From NCBI GenBank assembly GCA_013698495.1, contig JACCUV010000346.1:1-6939 (forward strand): a DNA stretch of 6,939 nucleotides, written 5' to 3'. Every line of letters starts with the position of its first letter. Within the stretch, counting starts at the first letter, position 1. Under the pieces are notes generated by a model. The model saw only the letters and a list, made by a program, of their open reading frames with translations, was not told the origin of the DNA and did not search any database. Position numbers and translations under genes: made by a program. The DNA comes from Chloroflexia bacterium (GTDB taxonomy: Bacteria; Chloroflexota; Chloroflexia; Thermomicrobiales; UBA6265). Shown here one piece after another: positions 1 through 5,618 of this stretch.

Positions 1-90
1 GGGCCGATCGCCAATCCGTATCTCCGACAGACAGTGGATGCCAGCCGGGAGAACATCTTTGAGGATCGATCTCGCCAAGCGCCTGTTTGA
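1..90 (+). CDS. MntA-like nucleotidyltransferase antitoxin, 3' end only
   Basis: Frame 1 is open from the window edge to TGA at 88-90 and encodes about 29 residues containing PIANPYLRQTVDASRENIF. An 'NPYLR..(I/V)xASRE' ending is typical of the C terminus of small MNT-domain nucleotidyltransferases encoded just before hepT. In such pairs the enzyme transfers AMP to a tyrosine of the HepT toxin and so silences it. The catalytic GSxRxG..SDxDL motif would lie upstream of the window and is not visible. The fragment overlaps the following hepT frame, the usual arrangement for this pair. The call rests on the short tail plus the neighbour; the activity itself cannot be judged here. Confidence 0.6.
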   Translation, partial: GPIANPYLRQTVDASRENIFEDRSRQAPV

Positions 91-420
91 CGCGCACCGC
101 GCTTGTTCCAGAATTGTCGCCATCACCAATGAAATGGTCTACATCGACTATGCAAACGATGAGATTCGTCGACTGGCCGTCGAACGGTTACTCGAAATTG
201 TTGGTGAAGCTCTCACCGTCGCGTTGCGGATTGATCCCGGACTGCATGATCGCTATCCCGATCTTCGCCGGGCAGTAAGTCTGCGCAATCGGATCATCCA
301 TGGCTATGACGACGTAACGATGAGGTGATTTGGGATGTTGTCCAGCGAAGCATACTTCCACTGGCGACCGATCTCAAACGCTTGCTTGACGACGCACCGG
401 ACTCGGACGAGCCGTCCTGA
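38..420 (+). pseudogene. hepT: HepT-like HEPN-domain RNase toxin (DUF86), frameshifted
   Basis: The first frame (ATG 38, or TTG 59 giving a more typical N terminus RIDLAKRLFDAH) ends at TGA 326-328 after 96 residues. It carries the family hallmarks: a helix AVERLLEIVGEAL and the HEPN motif RX4HXY as RNRIIHGYD (Arg83, His88, Tyr90 counted from ATG 38). Translation in the next frame from 316 continues the family consensus without a break, NDEVIWDVVQRSILPLATDL, to TGA 418-420. One base is therefore missing between about 311 and 316; restored, the protein would be about 127 residues, normal for HepT. HepT toxins are RNases that MntA neutralises by AMPylating the motif tyrosine. The loss removes the C-terminal helix region, so this is either a disabled toxin or a sequencing or assembly error. 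The partner MntA frame overlaps its 5' end. Confidence 0.78.
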
Positions 421-431
421 CGAGTCATGCA

Positions 432-506
432 TGCCCTGGCGCGATGTTCCCGGTTGTATGCAGCATCGCGAAGGAATCGCTGGCAGTCGATGGACGTGAT
501 TGTCAC
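432..506 (-). pseudogene. Possible N-terminal remnant of a PIN-domain (VapC-like) toxin
   Basis: A minus-strand GTG at 504-506 overlaps the stop codon of the antitoxin remnant (GTGA), the spacing expected of an antitoxin-toxin pair. It starts MTITSIDCQRFLRDAAYN, which resembles the opening beta strand of PIN RNases, where an Asp (here Asp7) is the first metal ligand and is followed by a 'FLR' type helix start. Resemblance stops after about 25 residues; beyond that the frame simply runs antisense through the hepT tail. If real, the toxin was truncated at the junction with the hepT locus. Twenty-odd residues are thin evidence, so a chance match remains quite possible. Confidence 0.25.
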
Positions 507-772
507 TTGTCGTCGATCAGGCGAGTTCCACCGCGACGTTCGGCGACGTCTCGCTCTATCTCGTCAGGGGTGAGGGGAGTCCCTCCCGAGGCGAAGTACT
601 CTCGCCTCGCCGCTACCGCCAGCCGGCCAAGAGCTGCACGTGGAACGTATGCACGTTCCGCGGGGTCCTTTGCGCTTGATTTGCCACTTCATTTGGGACT
701 GGCATCGCTGGCTTTCGAAACATTGACTTCCTCATTCTGCACCCCTTCCTCAAGTGCTCGGGCAGGACCCAC
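503..772 (-). pseudogene. Degenerate VapB-like antitoxin
   Basis: On the minus strand, codons 688-506 read without interruption to TGA 503-505 and include REYFASGGTPLTPDEIERDV followed by AERRGG. A 'Y..SGG..L..DEIEREVAERRGG' C terminus is common, from memory, in small antitoxins encoded before PIN toxins in Chloroflexota and Cyanobacteria. The frame has no ATG, GTG or TTG after an in-frame TGA at 689-691. Upstream of that stop the same frame is open again, reading EEGVQNEEVNVSKASDASPK, back to a possible GTG at 770-772. The simplest reading is a gene broken by a nonsense change, or by a frameshift from the overlapping frame that starts MRKSMFRKP. Its end overlaps the start of the PIN-like fragment. 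Function is presumably lost. Confidence 0.42.
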
Positions 773-861
773 AGTCTGGCGTCATCTGATGTACCGCGGA
801 TCATAGCCGCCTGCAGTCAAGTCGGCGACGATCAGCGACGACGCACCGATCTTGATAGATC

Positions 862-901
862 TGAGCGAACAAGGGCGCCAACTCATCCGCCTGTTCGCTC
901 A
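862..901 (-). terminator. Inverted repeat just downstream of the vanW-family gene
   Basis: TGAGCGAACA (862-871) and TGTTCGCTCA (892-901) are perfect 10-bp inverted copies separated by 20 bases. On the minus strand this hairpin starts about 20 bases after the vanW stop, a natural place for a terminator or 3' stabilising stem. No T-run follows, so a classic intrinsic terminator is not supported. Confidence 0.3.
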
Positions 902-920
902 ACATGTTCGGGTCGGTCAA

Positions 921-2678
921 CTACTCCGGACCAACCTCCCAGGTCTCGGGTTGGGCGCGGTAGTCGGACACGAAGTCGCCGTCGGACACGACATTGCCAT
1001 CGGCGTCGGTCACCTTGCGCCGCAGGTACACGGTGTATCCAGGCTGCGCGTTCGTGACCTTGCGCCGCTCGCCGCTGGCCATCTCGGGAGTGACTCGCTC
1101 GTCCGGCTCACCCGGATCCTTCGGTTCGCTCACCCGCGGCGGAAACACCTCGGTCGTCCACCCGTTGTCCCGGCCGTAGAGATGCGCGTAGGCGGTGCCG
1201 CCATCGACCACCATCATCAGCAGTAGCCACGACTCGAGCGGATTCTCGAACACCAGGTCCTTCTCGGTTTCATCCGCATTGTTTGGCTGGTAGATCGCGG
1301 CATCCATCCCCGGCGGCGAGCCGTCCGACTCGTAGAACGGCAATCGCCACCCGTGCGCATACCACTCGTTGAACTTGAATCCCGCCAGCAACGCGGCCCG
1401 AAACACCGTAGTCGAAACCTGGCACACCCCACCCCCCAGGTCGGAAGCGGTCCAGTTGCCCTGGATGATCTCGCCCTCCACAAACCCGTTGTCGAGCGTA
1501 ATCGCGCCCATCTGGTCGTTGAACGAGAATTGCTCGCCAGGACCAACCAGTTTATACGAGATGTTGTTGCAGGCTACGACCACGTTTTCGGCCCGCGTTG
1601 CCGACGATCCGGCGAACCGCGACGAACCATAGGCGAGGTGACCCTCCAACCCGAGCTCCTCGACGTTGTCGGTGCGCGCCCCGGCCTTGAGCGTTTCCAT
1701 CGGAAGCTCGACTGTCCGCTCCGATGTCCGCGCTGTTGCGAGCAGAAGGGCGCCGAATGCCTCCATATCGACGCCCGCGCCGTCGACATCGTCGTCGAGA
1801 ATCTGCAATCCGCTATCCCAGCCGAGCATCACATTCCGGGCCGGAACCAGCACCGCATTGGCGATCTGCTGCATCCGAATCTGGAGCTTTTCGAGGTCGA
1901 GCGATGCCTGACCGTCGCGATCGATCGCCAGCGCCCCGGTCAGCGCTTCCGAGTCAACGGGATACGACAATCCGTCGTGCCTGAAAATGACCGATTCACC
2001 GACGAGGACAATCGCATCCTCCTTGGCGCCCTCAAGATCGGCCGCGGCGACATCCGGGGGGATCACCCTCGTCGTCAGCGCCACCGTCGCCGGACGACCG
2101 GTCAGCACCGCGGTGACCGTGTCCTGCCTCGCCCGCTCGAGATCGAGTTCGCGACCTTCGCTGTCGACCATGACATCGATTTCCGAGCCGCGACGCACGA
2201 GCCGCGCGTTTTGCGGGGCGATCGCGATCTGCTCGCCGATGTTGGCAAGCCAGGCGTCGAGTTTCAGGTCGTCCTGGATCACGGTCAGCGGAACGTTGCG
2301 CGCGCCGCCTTGATCCAGGAGCGCTGAGTAGCGCTCAATTGGGCCGCCGTCCCGCCCTTGGCCCCAGGCATCCTCCAGCAACGACTCGTAGTCGACGATC
2401 ATGCCAAGGTCGGTCAAGTTCGCCTCCCAGCTCTGATCTTCGAAGGTATAGGTCACTGCCTGGTCTTCGAGTGGGGTGAATGCCGCGCGCAGGAGCGTCT
2501 CGCTCTCTTCCCGGCTCATCCCTGCCAGGTCGATGCCCTGAACACTCGTTCCTGGATAGATTTTCCCATTGCTCAGGGCAGGGAGCGCCACTGCCACACC
2601 GGCAACCGTTGCGCCGATCGCCCCGGCCACCATCCCGCGCCGGCTGACCATTCGGTTGTAGTCGTGGGAAAGCGACAC
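921..2678 (-). CDS. VanW family exported protein with peptidoglycan-binding and G5-like regions
   Basis: About 585 residues. From the GTG at 2676-2678, residues 13-14 are Arg-Arg in SRRGMVAGAIG followed by a hydrophobic stretch (16-35), which looks like a signal peptide or anchor and is compatible with the Tat pathway. YPGTSVQGIDLAGMSREE (41-58) opens the repeat typical of the PG_binding_4 (PF12229) region, with a second such region around 220-330. The VanW domain spans about 345-490 and has its signature GGGVCQVSTT (415-424) and PGMDAAI (456-462). The C terminus (529-582) resembles a short G5 domain: PGYTVYLRRKV..DADGNVVSDG..VSDYR. Such proteins act at the cell envelope; the exact activity is unknown, and despite the name no vancomycin-resistance genes (VanH/A/X/R/S) are nearby. 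The start is chosen because AGGA lies 7 bases before it; the frame is open to TTG 2726 with no clear ribosome site. Confidence 0.88.
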   Translation of the reverse strand: MSLSHDYNRMVSRRGMVAGAIGATVAGVAVALPALSNGKIYPGTSVQGIDLAGMSREESETLLRAAFTPLEDQAVTYTFEDQSWEANLTDLGMIVDYESLLEDAWGQGRDGGPIERYSALLDQGGARNVPLTVIQDDLKLDAWLANIGEQIAIAPQNARLVRRGSEIDVMVDSEGRELDLERARQDTVTAVLTGRPATVALTTRVIPPDVAAADLEGAKEDAIVLVGESVIFRHDGLSYPVDSEALTGALAIDRDGQASLDLEKLQIRMQQIANAVLVPARNVMLGWDSGLQILDDDVDGAGVDMEAFGALLLATARTSERTVELPMETLKAGARTDNVEELGLEGHLAYGSSRFAGSSATRAENVVVACNNISYKLVGPGEQFSFNDQMGAITLDNGFVEGEIIQGNWTASDLGGGVCQVSTTVFRAALLAGFKFNEWYAHGWRLPFYESDGSPPGMDAAIYQPNNADETEKDLVFENPLESWLLLMMVVDGGTAYAHLYGRDNGWTTEVFPPRVSEPKDPGEPDERVTPEMASGERRKVTNAQPGYTVYLRRKVTDADGNVVSDGDFVSDYRAQPETWEVGPE

Positions 2679-2722
2679 AATCACGTCCTGGTTGGTTCCT
2701 GAAAAACAAACGACCGGCGCCG

Positions 2723-2917
2723 TCAAAGCGTCGGTTCATCGCGCGTTGTGCTCATCATAATCCGAACACGGCCGGAAGTCAGATCGATGCCACCGATCCT
2801 GGCCGCCTCCTCTGTATACGCCGCCCCGCGTTTGTGGGATTCGTCGAGGATGGATGTCAACGCGCGCGCCTCAAGGGCTATATCCCCGTTTGCAACGTAC
2901 CGGCCCGCGGCTACCAT
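2723..2917 (-). CDS. Possible small protein of unknown function upstream of vanW-family gene
   Basis: A 64-codon frame runs from ATG 2915-2917 to TGA 2723-2725. The product is a mixed, soluble-looking peptide with a charged helical centre, ILDESHKRGAAYTEEAARIG. It has no signal peptide, membrane segment or motif I recognise. It lies directly before the vanW-family gene in the same direction, its stop overlapping that gene's outermost TTG (TTGA). Against it: an in-frame TAA lies just upstream, no Shine-Dalgarno sequence precedes the ATG, and third-position GC is only moderate. The same stretch could equally be the shared upstream region between the vanW-family gene and the divergent oxidoreductase gene. 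Confidence 0.3.
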   Translation of the reverse strand: MVAAGRYVANGDIALEARALTSILDESHKRGAAYTEEAARIGGIDLTSGRVRIMMSTTRDEPTL

Positions 2918-3021
2918 GGGGGAGGTTGCTTACGATTGGTTGCGTTCGGCTGCCGATACGATCACGGCAGGTGGCTATCTTCGATTCACAATGAATGCCC
3001 AGGCGAATCGCGCAAGCATTC

Positions 3022-3027
3022 AAGGAG
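3022..3027 (+). promoter_or_regulatory. Ribosome binding site of the F420-dependent oxidoreductase
   Basis: AAGGAG lies 10 bases before ATG 3038. It fixes the start there, although the frame is open far upstream to 2834. The family-typical N terminus TVRFGVFVPQ follows directly, which supports the choice. Confidence 0.7.
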
Positions 3028-3037
3028 CAGTTTCGGA

Positions 3038-4018
3038 ATGACAGTCAGATTCGGTGTGTTTGTGCCCCAAGGTTGGCGAATGGACCTGACCGCGATCGCC
3101 GACCCGGTCGCGCAATTCGAGGCGATGACCAATGTCGCGAAGGAAGCAGACAAGGGACCGTGGGACTCGGTCTGGGTCTACGATCACTTCCATACCGTCC
3201 CCGAGCCGACGATCAACACTACCTTTGAATCGTGGACGATCAGCGCCACGCTGGCGCGCGACACGACCAGGGTCAACGTCGGACAGATGGTGAACTGCAA
3301 TGGCTACCGCCAACCATCGTTGTTCGCGAAGATCGCTTCAACCGTCGACGTCGCCAGTCATGGCCGCCTCTACGCCGGGTTTGGGGCGGGGTGGTACGAG
3401 CACGAGTGGCGTGCCTACGGGTATGGCTTTCCGGAAACGAAGGAACGCATGGCTCGCTTCCGCGAAGCGGTTCAGATCATCCACAAGATGTGGACCGAGG
3501 ACTACCCCACGTTCGACGGCAAGCACTACTCGATCGACGGACCGATCAACGAGCCGAAGAGCGCGAAACCGGGCCGCAAGGTTCCATTGTGGATCGGCGG
3601 CGGCGGCGAAAAGGTCACGCTCCGGCTGGTCGCCCAGTACGGCGATGCCTGCAACGTCGGCGGCGGCGATCCAACCGTGGTTAAGCAAAAGTTGGACATT
3701 CTGCGCGCCCATTGCGAACGGGAGGGGCGAAACTACGGCGAGATCGTGAAATCCACATCGTTTGCTGTCTTCCCGATCGCCAATGGCGCCGATCCCGTCA
3801 AGGCGACAGCCAGTGTCCGCCAGGCGCATGGCGACCTGGACTACAAGACATTTGAAAATCGCGTCGCGCCAGCCCAGACGACCGATCAAATCGGCGAGCG
3901 AATTCAGACCGCGGTGGATGCCGGCATCGACTACGCCATCAACTACATCCCGGGCCTCGCCTACGACCTCGACCCGATGCACCTCTTTGAAGAAGAGGTA
4001 ATCGCCAGGTTCGATTAA
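3038..4018 (+). CDS. LLM class F420-dependent oxidoreductase
   Basis: A 326-residue protein of the bacterial luciferase-like monooxygenase superfamily, (beta/alpha)8-barrel enzymes that here would use reduced deazaflavin F420 rather than FMN. Visible landmarks in order: strand one TVRFGVFVPQGW (2-13), WVYDHFHTVP (46-55), GRLYAGFGAGWYEHEW (109-124), the helix REAVQIIHKMW, and VPLWIGGGGEKVTLRL (182-197), followed by AQYGDACNV. The GAGW..E and LWIGGGGE..LRL..A.YGD pattern is that of the 'probable F420-dependent oxidoreductase' group (TIGR03560, Rv1855c-like). Length is normal and the protein looks intact. The substrate cannot be read from the sequence. It implies the host makes F420. It is divergent from the vanW-family gene and has no co-directional partner downstream. 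Confidence 0.9.
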   Translation: MTVRFGVFVPQGWRMDLTAIADPVAQFEAMTNVAKEADKGPWDSVWVYDHFHTVPEPTINTTFESWTISATLARDTTRVNVGQMVNCNGYRQPSLFAKIASTVDVASHGRLYAGFGAGWYEHEWRAYGYGFPETKERMARFREAVQIIHKMWTEDYPTFDGKHYSIDGPINEPKSAKPGRKVPLWIGGGGEKVTLRLVAQYGDACNVGGGDPTVVKQKLDILRAHCEREGRNYGEIVKSTSFAVFPIANGADPVKATASVRQAHGDLDYKTFENRVAPAQTTDQIGERIQTAVDAGIDYAINYIPGLAYDLDPMHLFEEEVIARFD

Positions 4019-4485
4019 ATCGCCTTGGGACAGCGGGTCGCCTGGTAGTGGCCGTTCCGAGGAACGAGGCGCCATGCCGGCCAATCTGGAAAACGCGTCA
4101 TCTGGAGGTGGCCGCTTCTGGGGCGGCCTATGGGACTGGAATTTCACCGGGAGGATCGAAGTCAACCGGAGGGGCGAGGGGTCCCCTCATGTCGTGGCTC
4201 GAAAGAATGGAGGAGGAGACCCGCTCGCAAACCCTCGGGAGGTCGCTTCGCGTGGAGGCGAAACGGCTCGAGGGCTGCGCAAACGATCGTGGGCTGACGA
4301 TCGTGGGGTGGCGCAGCAAATTAACTGTAGAGGCCGTTTGGGGAAATCTCATCCGTATTATTACGGATTAAGGACGGGCAGTTTTCGCCTTTTCCGCGCC
4401 GTTTCGGCCAGGTATCGCGAAATCGTCGCTTTGCCGACCTGCCTGGACACCGCGAATGGCAACCGAGCGTGGAAACTTTCGCGTC
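4019..4485. other. Gene-poor interval with many inverted repeats between convergent genes
   Basis: No convincing coding frame is seen on either strand; the open frames give Arg/Ser/Gly-rich products without motifs. The interval separates the oxidoreductase gene (+) from the convergent 148-residue gene (-). It contains small hairpins at 4053-4066 (CGTTCC/GGAACG), 4110-4128 (GGCCGC/GCGGCC), 4176-4188 (GAGGGG-T-CCCCTC) and 4398-4408 (GCCG-TTT-CGGC), and the denser cluster described separately at 4232-4368. None is followed by a clear T-run, although TTTT occurs at 4381-4384 and again at 4390-4393. Confidence 0.6.
4232..4368 (+). ncRNA. Candidate structured RNA: three consecutive stem-loops
   Basis: Stem I pairs CCCTCG (4232-4237) with CGAGGG (4269-4274) and encloses a 7-bp stem with one G-U pair, TCGCTTC (4243-4249) with GAGGCGA (4255-4261), around a 5-base loop. 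Stem II starts at the very next base: CTGCGC (4275-4280) with GCGCAG (4311-4316), enclosing ACGATCGT (4283-4290) with ACGATCGT (4297-4304) around GGGCTG. Stem III pairs ATCCGTA (4351-4357) with TACGGAT (4362-4368) around TTAT. Head-to-tail helices of this strength are unusual in plain intergenic DNA. I do not recognise RNase P, tmRNA, SRP RNA or a common riboswitch. Strand is assumed; the stems would fold on either. A degenerate mobile element or a pair of terminators is the main alternative. Confidence 0.3.
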
Positions 4486-4932
4486 TCAGCGCATCTTGCG
4501 GAGCAACTCGGGTGTCCCCTCAGCCAGGGGAACCGGCGGCGGCGAGGTGTGTCTCGAAACGCGGGCCGGTGGTTCTGGCGGTGCGAAGTCGCCTGGAATC
4601 GGCATCCGAGTGATCCGCCCCAACCAGCGCCGCAAGTCGCCTTGCGGCTGTTCCAGCAACCATGTACCCACACTCAATCGAATCGCGGCAAGCGTTTCCG
4701 TCATTTGCTCGCGGGTCATTGCCAGCGCCGTATAGAAAGGATCGACACGGGCCGTTTTCGCGGTCAGGCTGGCTCCGGCGCACGCTTCCATCCGCAGGCA
4801 CCACAATCGGGGTTGGTCTGGATCGCGCACCGGAACTATCCGGATTAGCCAGGGACTTTCGAGGTGCTTGAGGTAGAGGATGAGTCCCTCGGGCGTTCGG
4901 AGCGGCGCCAGCTCGAAAGTCGACGAGATCAT
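4486..4932 (-). CDS. Conserved-looking protein of unknown function
   Basis: A 148-residue protein from ATG 4930-4932, which has GAGG a few bases upstream, to TGA 4486-4488. The first half looks like a compact alpha/beta domain: FELAPLRTPEGLILYLKHLE, then PWLIRIVPVRDPDQPRLWCL. The middle is helical (TREQMTETLAAIRLSVGTWL), followed by LRRWLGRITRMPIP. The tail from about residue 114 is Pro-rich and probably disordered (PPEPPARVSRHTSPPPVPL). No signal peptide or membrane segment is seen and I do not recognise the family. The frame is open upstream to 5136, but that extension is Arg/His/Cys-rich and looks like the shadow of the overlapping small gene. Its ATG overlaps the stop of that small gene (ATGA), suggesting a two-gene operon with coupled translation. 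Confidence 0.65.
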   Translation of the reverse strand: MISSTFELAPLRTPEGLILYLKHLESPWLIRIVPVRDPDQPRLWCLRMEACAGASLTAKTARVDPFYTALAMTREQMTETLAAIRLSVGTWLLEQPQGDLRRWLGRITRMPIPGDFAPPEPPARVSRHTSPPPVPLAEGTPELLRKMR

Positions 4933-5126
4933 CGCGACCTCGATCCCGATCGGCAGAGCGGACTCAGGAGCGAATTGATGGCGGCGTGTGGGTGGGGCAT
5001 TGAAGGGGGCCGATCGTCGCCATGCTCGAGTACGTCCAGCAAGACGGCAACGACGGTGGCGATGCCAGAGACGAGGCTCGTTACACGCACCGATCGTGGA
5101 ACCTGGTTCGGGATGTCCGAAACCAT
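4929..5126 (-). CDS. Putative small single-pass membrane protein
   Basis: A 65-residue frame from ATG 5124-5126 to TGA 4929-4931. After a short polar N terminus it has one hydrophobic segment, VTSLVSGIATVVAVLLDVLE (residues 15-34), long enough to cross a membrane although it contains an Asp near its end; a polar, Pro/Ser/Arg-rich tail follows. The stop codon shares bases with the start of the 148-residue gene (ATGA), a sign of translational coupling and the best support for this frame. No clear Shine-Dalgarno sequence precedes the ATG. A TAGACT box (TANNNT type) ends 10 bases before the ATG, so a very short or absent leader is possible. I do not recognise a family. Alternatively this is upstream untranslated DNA. 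Confidence 0.4.
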   Translation of the reverse strand: MVSDIPNQVPRSVRVTSLVSGIATVVAVLLDVLEHGDDRPPSMPHPHAAINSLLSPLCRSGSRSR

Positions 5127-5149
5127 GTGTAGGCACAGTCTACCATGTG
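5122..5149. repeat. Direct repeat ACCATGTG, 20 bp apart, between divergent genes
   Basis: ACCATGTG occurs at 5122-5129 and again at 5142-5149, start to start 20 bp, close to two helical turns. The pair lies between the minus-strand two-gene unit and the plus-strand ridA-family gene and overlaps the ATG of the small membrane-protein frame. Two half-sites on one face of the helix would suit a dimeric regulator, but two 8-base copies are weak evidence. Confidence 0.25.
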
Positions 5150-5199
5150 GGTGGGGTGGGCCCGATTGACCGCCGTCGCGAAATTCAACGAGAGAGACA

Positions 5200-5586
5200 A
5201 TGACATCCCAACGTCAACGAGTCGCGAGCGGCTCGCCGTACGAAGACAGATTCGGATTCTGCCGCGCCGTCCGATGCGGCCAGCGGGTGATTGTGGCCGG
5301 CACCGCCCCGATCTGGCCCGACGGCGCCTGCGATCCCGATCCAAGAGTCCAGACGCGTCGATGCCTCGAAATCATCGTCGCCGCGCTCCGGGAAGCGGGA
5401 GCCGAACCGGCAGATGTGGTCCGCACCCGCATCTTCATCACCGATGCCAGCGACGCAGACGCCGTGGGCGCCGCCCACGGTGAGGTCTTCGGTGAAGCGC
5501 GGCCAGCGGCCACGATGGTGGTCGTCGCTGGACTGCTCGATCCCCGCTGGAAGGTGGAGATCGAGGCCGAGGCGGTTGTCGACTGA
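5200..5586 (+). CDS. RidA/YjgF/YER057c/UK114 family protein lacking the catalytic arginine
   Basis: 128 residues, full family length. N terminus RVASGSPYEDRFGFCRAVRC, then VIVAGTAPIWPDG (30-42), the helix QTRRCLEIIVAALREAGAEP (51-70), VVRTRIFITD (73-82) and the C-terminal strand pair RPAATMVVVAGL..PRWKVEIEAEAVV. RidA enzymes are cytosolic trimers that hydrolyse reactive enamine/imine intermediates such as 2-aminoacrylate; the reaction needs the Arg equivalent to E. coli Arg105 in the PARS motif. Here the aligned stretch is PAAT (102-105), so that Arg is Ala104 and standard imine deaminase activity is not expected. The protein fits the Arg-less Rid subgroups, whose role is unclear. A weak site, GAGAG (5190-5194), lies 5 bases before ATG 5200. 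The gene is convergent with the J-domain gene, 32 bases away. Confidence 0.88.
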   Translation: MTSQRQRVASGSPYEDRFGFCRAVRCGQRVIVAGTAPIWPDGACDPDPRVQTRRCLEIIVAALREAGAEPADVVRTRIFITDASDADAVGAAHGEVFGEARPAATMVVVAGLLDPRWKVEIEAEAVVD

Positions 5587-5618
5587 TTCGATCGCACGGT
5601 GGCGGTATCGCGCGCGAC

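Noticed and set aside
444..806. Plus-strand frame of 120 codons
   Set aside because: Ser/Arg-rich, no motif, and antisense to the antitoxin remnant whose C-terminal motif is on the minus strand.
800..820. TTGACT (815-820) and TATGAT (800-805) on the minus strand upstream of the antitoxin remnant
   Set aside because: Both hexamers look good alone, but the spacer is only 9 bases, too short for a sigma-70 type promoter; TATGAT by itself may still be a -10 box.
1353..2327. Long plus-strand open frame (324 codons) inside the vanW-family gene
   Set aside because: Antisense to the VanW and peptidoglycan-binding regions; its product is His/Arg-rich with no motif, as expected for a shadow in GC-rich DNA.
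2855..2860. Perfect TTGACA on the minus strand upstream of the vanW-family gene
   Set aside because: No -10 like hexamer at 16-18 bases; a TATACA lies about 36 bases away.
2748..3041. Plus-strand frame of 97 codons ending in an ATGA overlap with the oxidoreductase start
   Set aside because: The overlap looked like coupling, but the peptide has no protein-like pattern, and the oxidoreductase has its own AAGGAG site.
3338..4165. Minus-strand open frame of 275 codons
   Set aside because: Antisense shadow of the F420-dependent oxidoreductase, which has strong family motifs.
4074..4613. Plus-strand frame of 179 codons across the gene-poor interval
   Set aside because: Low-complexity Gly/Arg composition, no motif, no ribosome site, and it runs antisense into the 148-residue gene.
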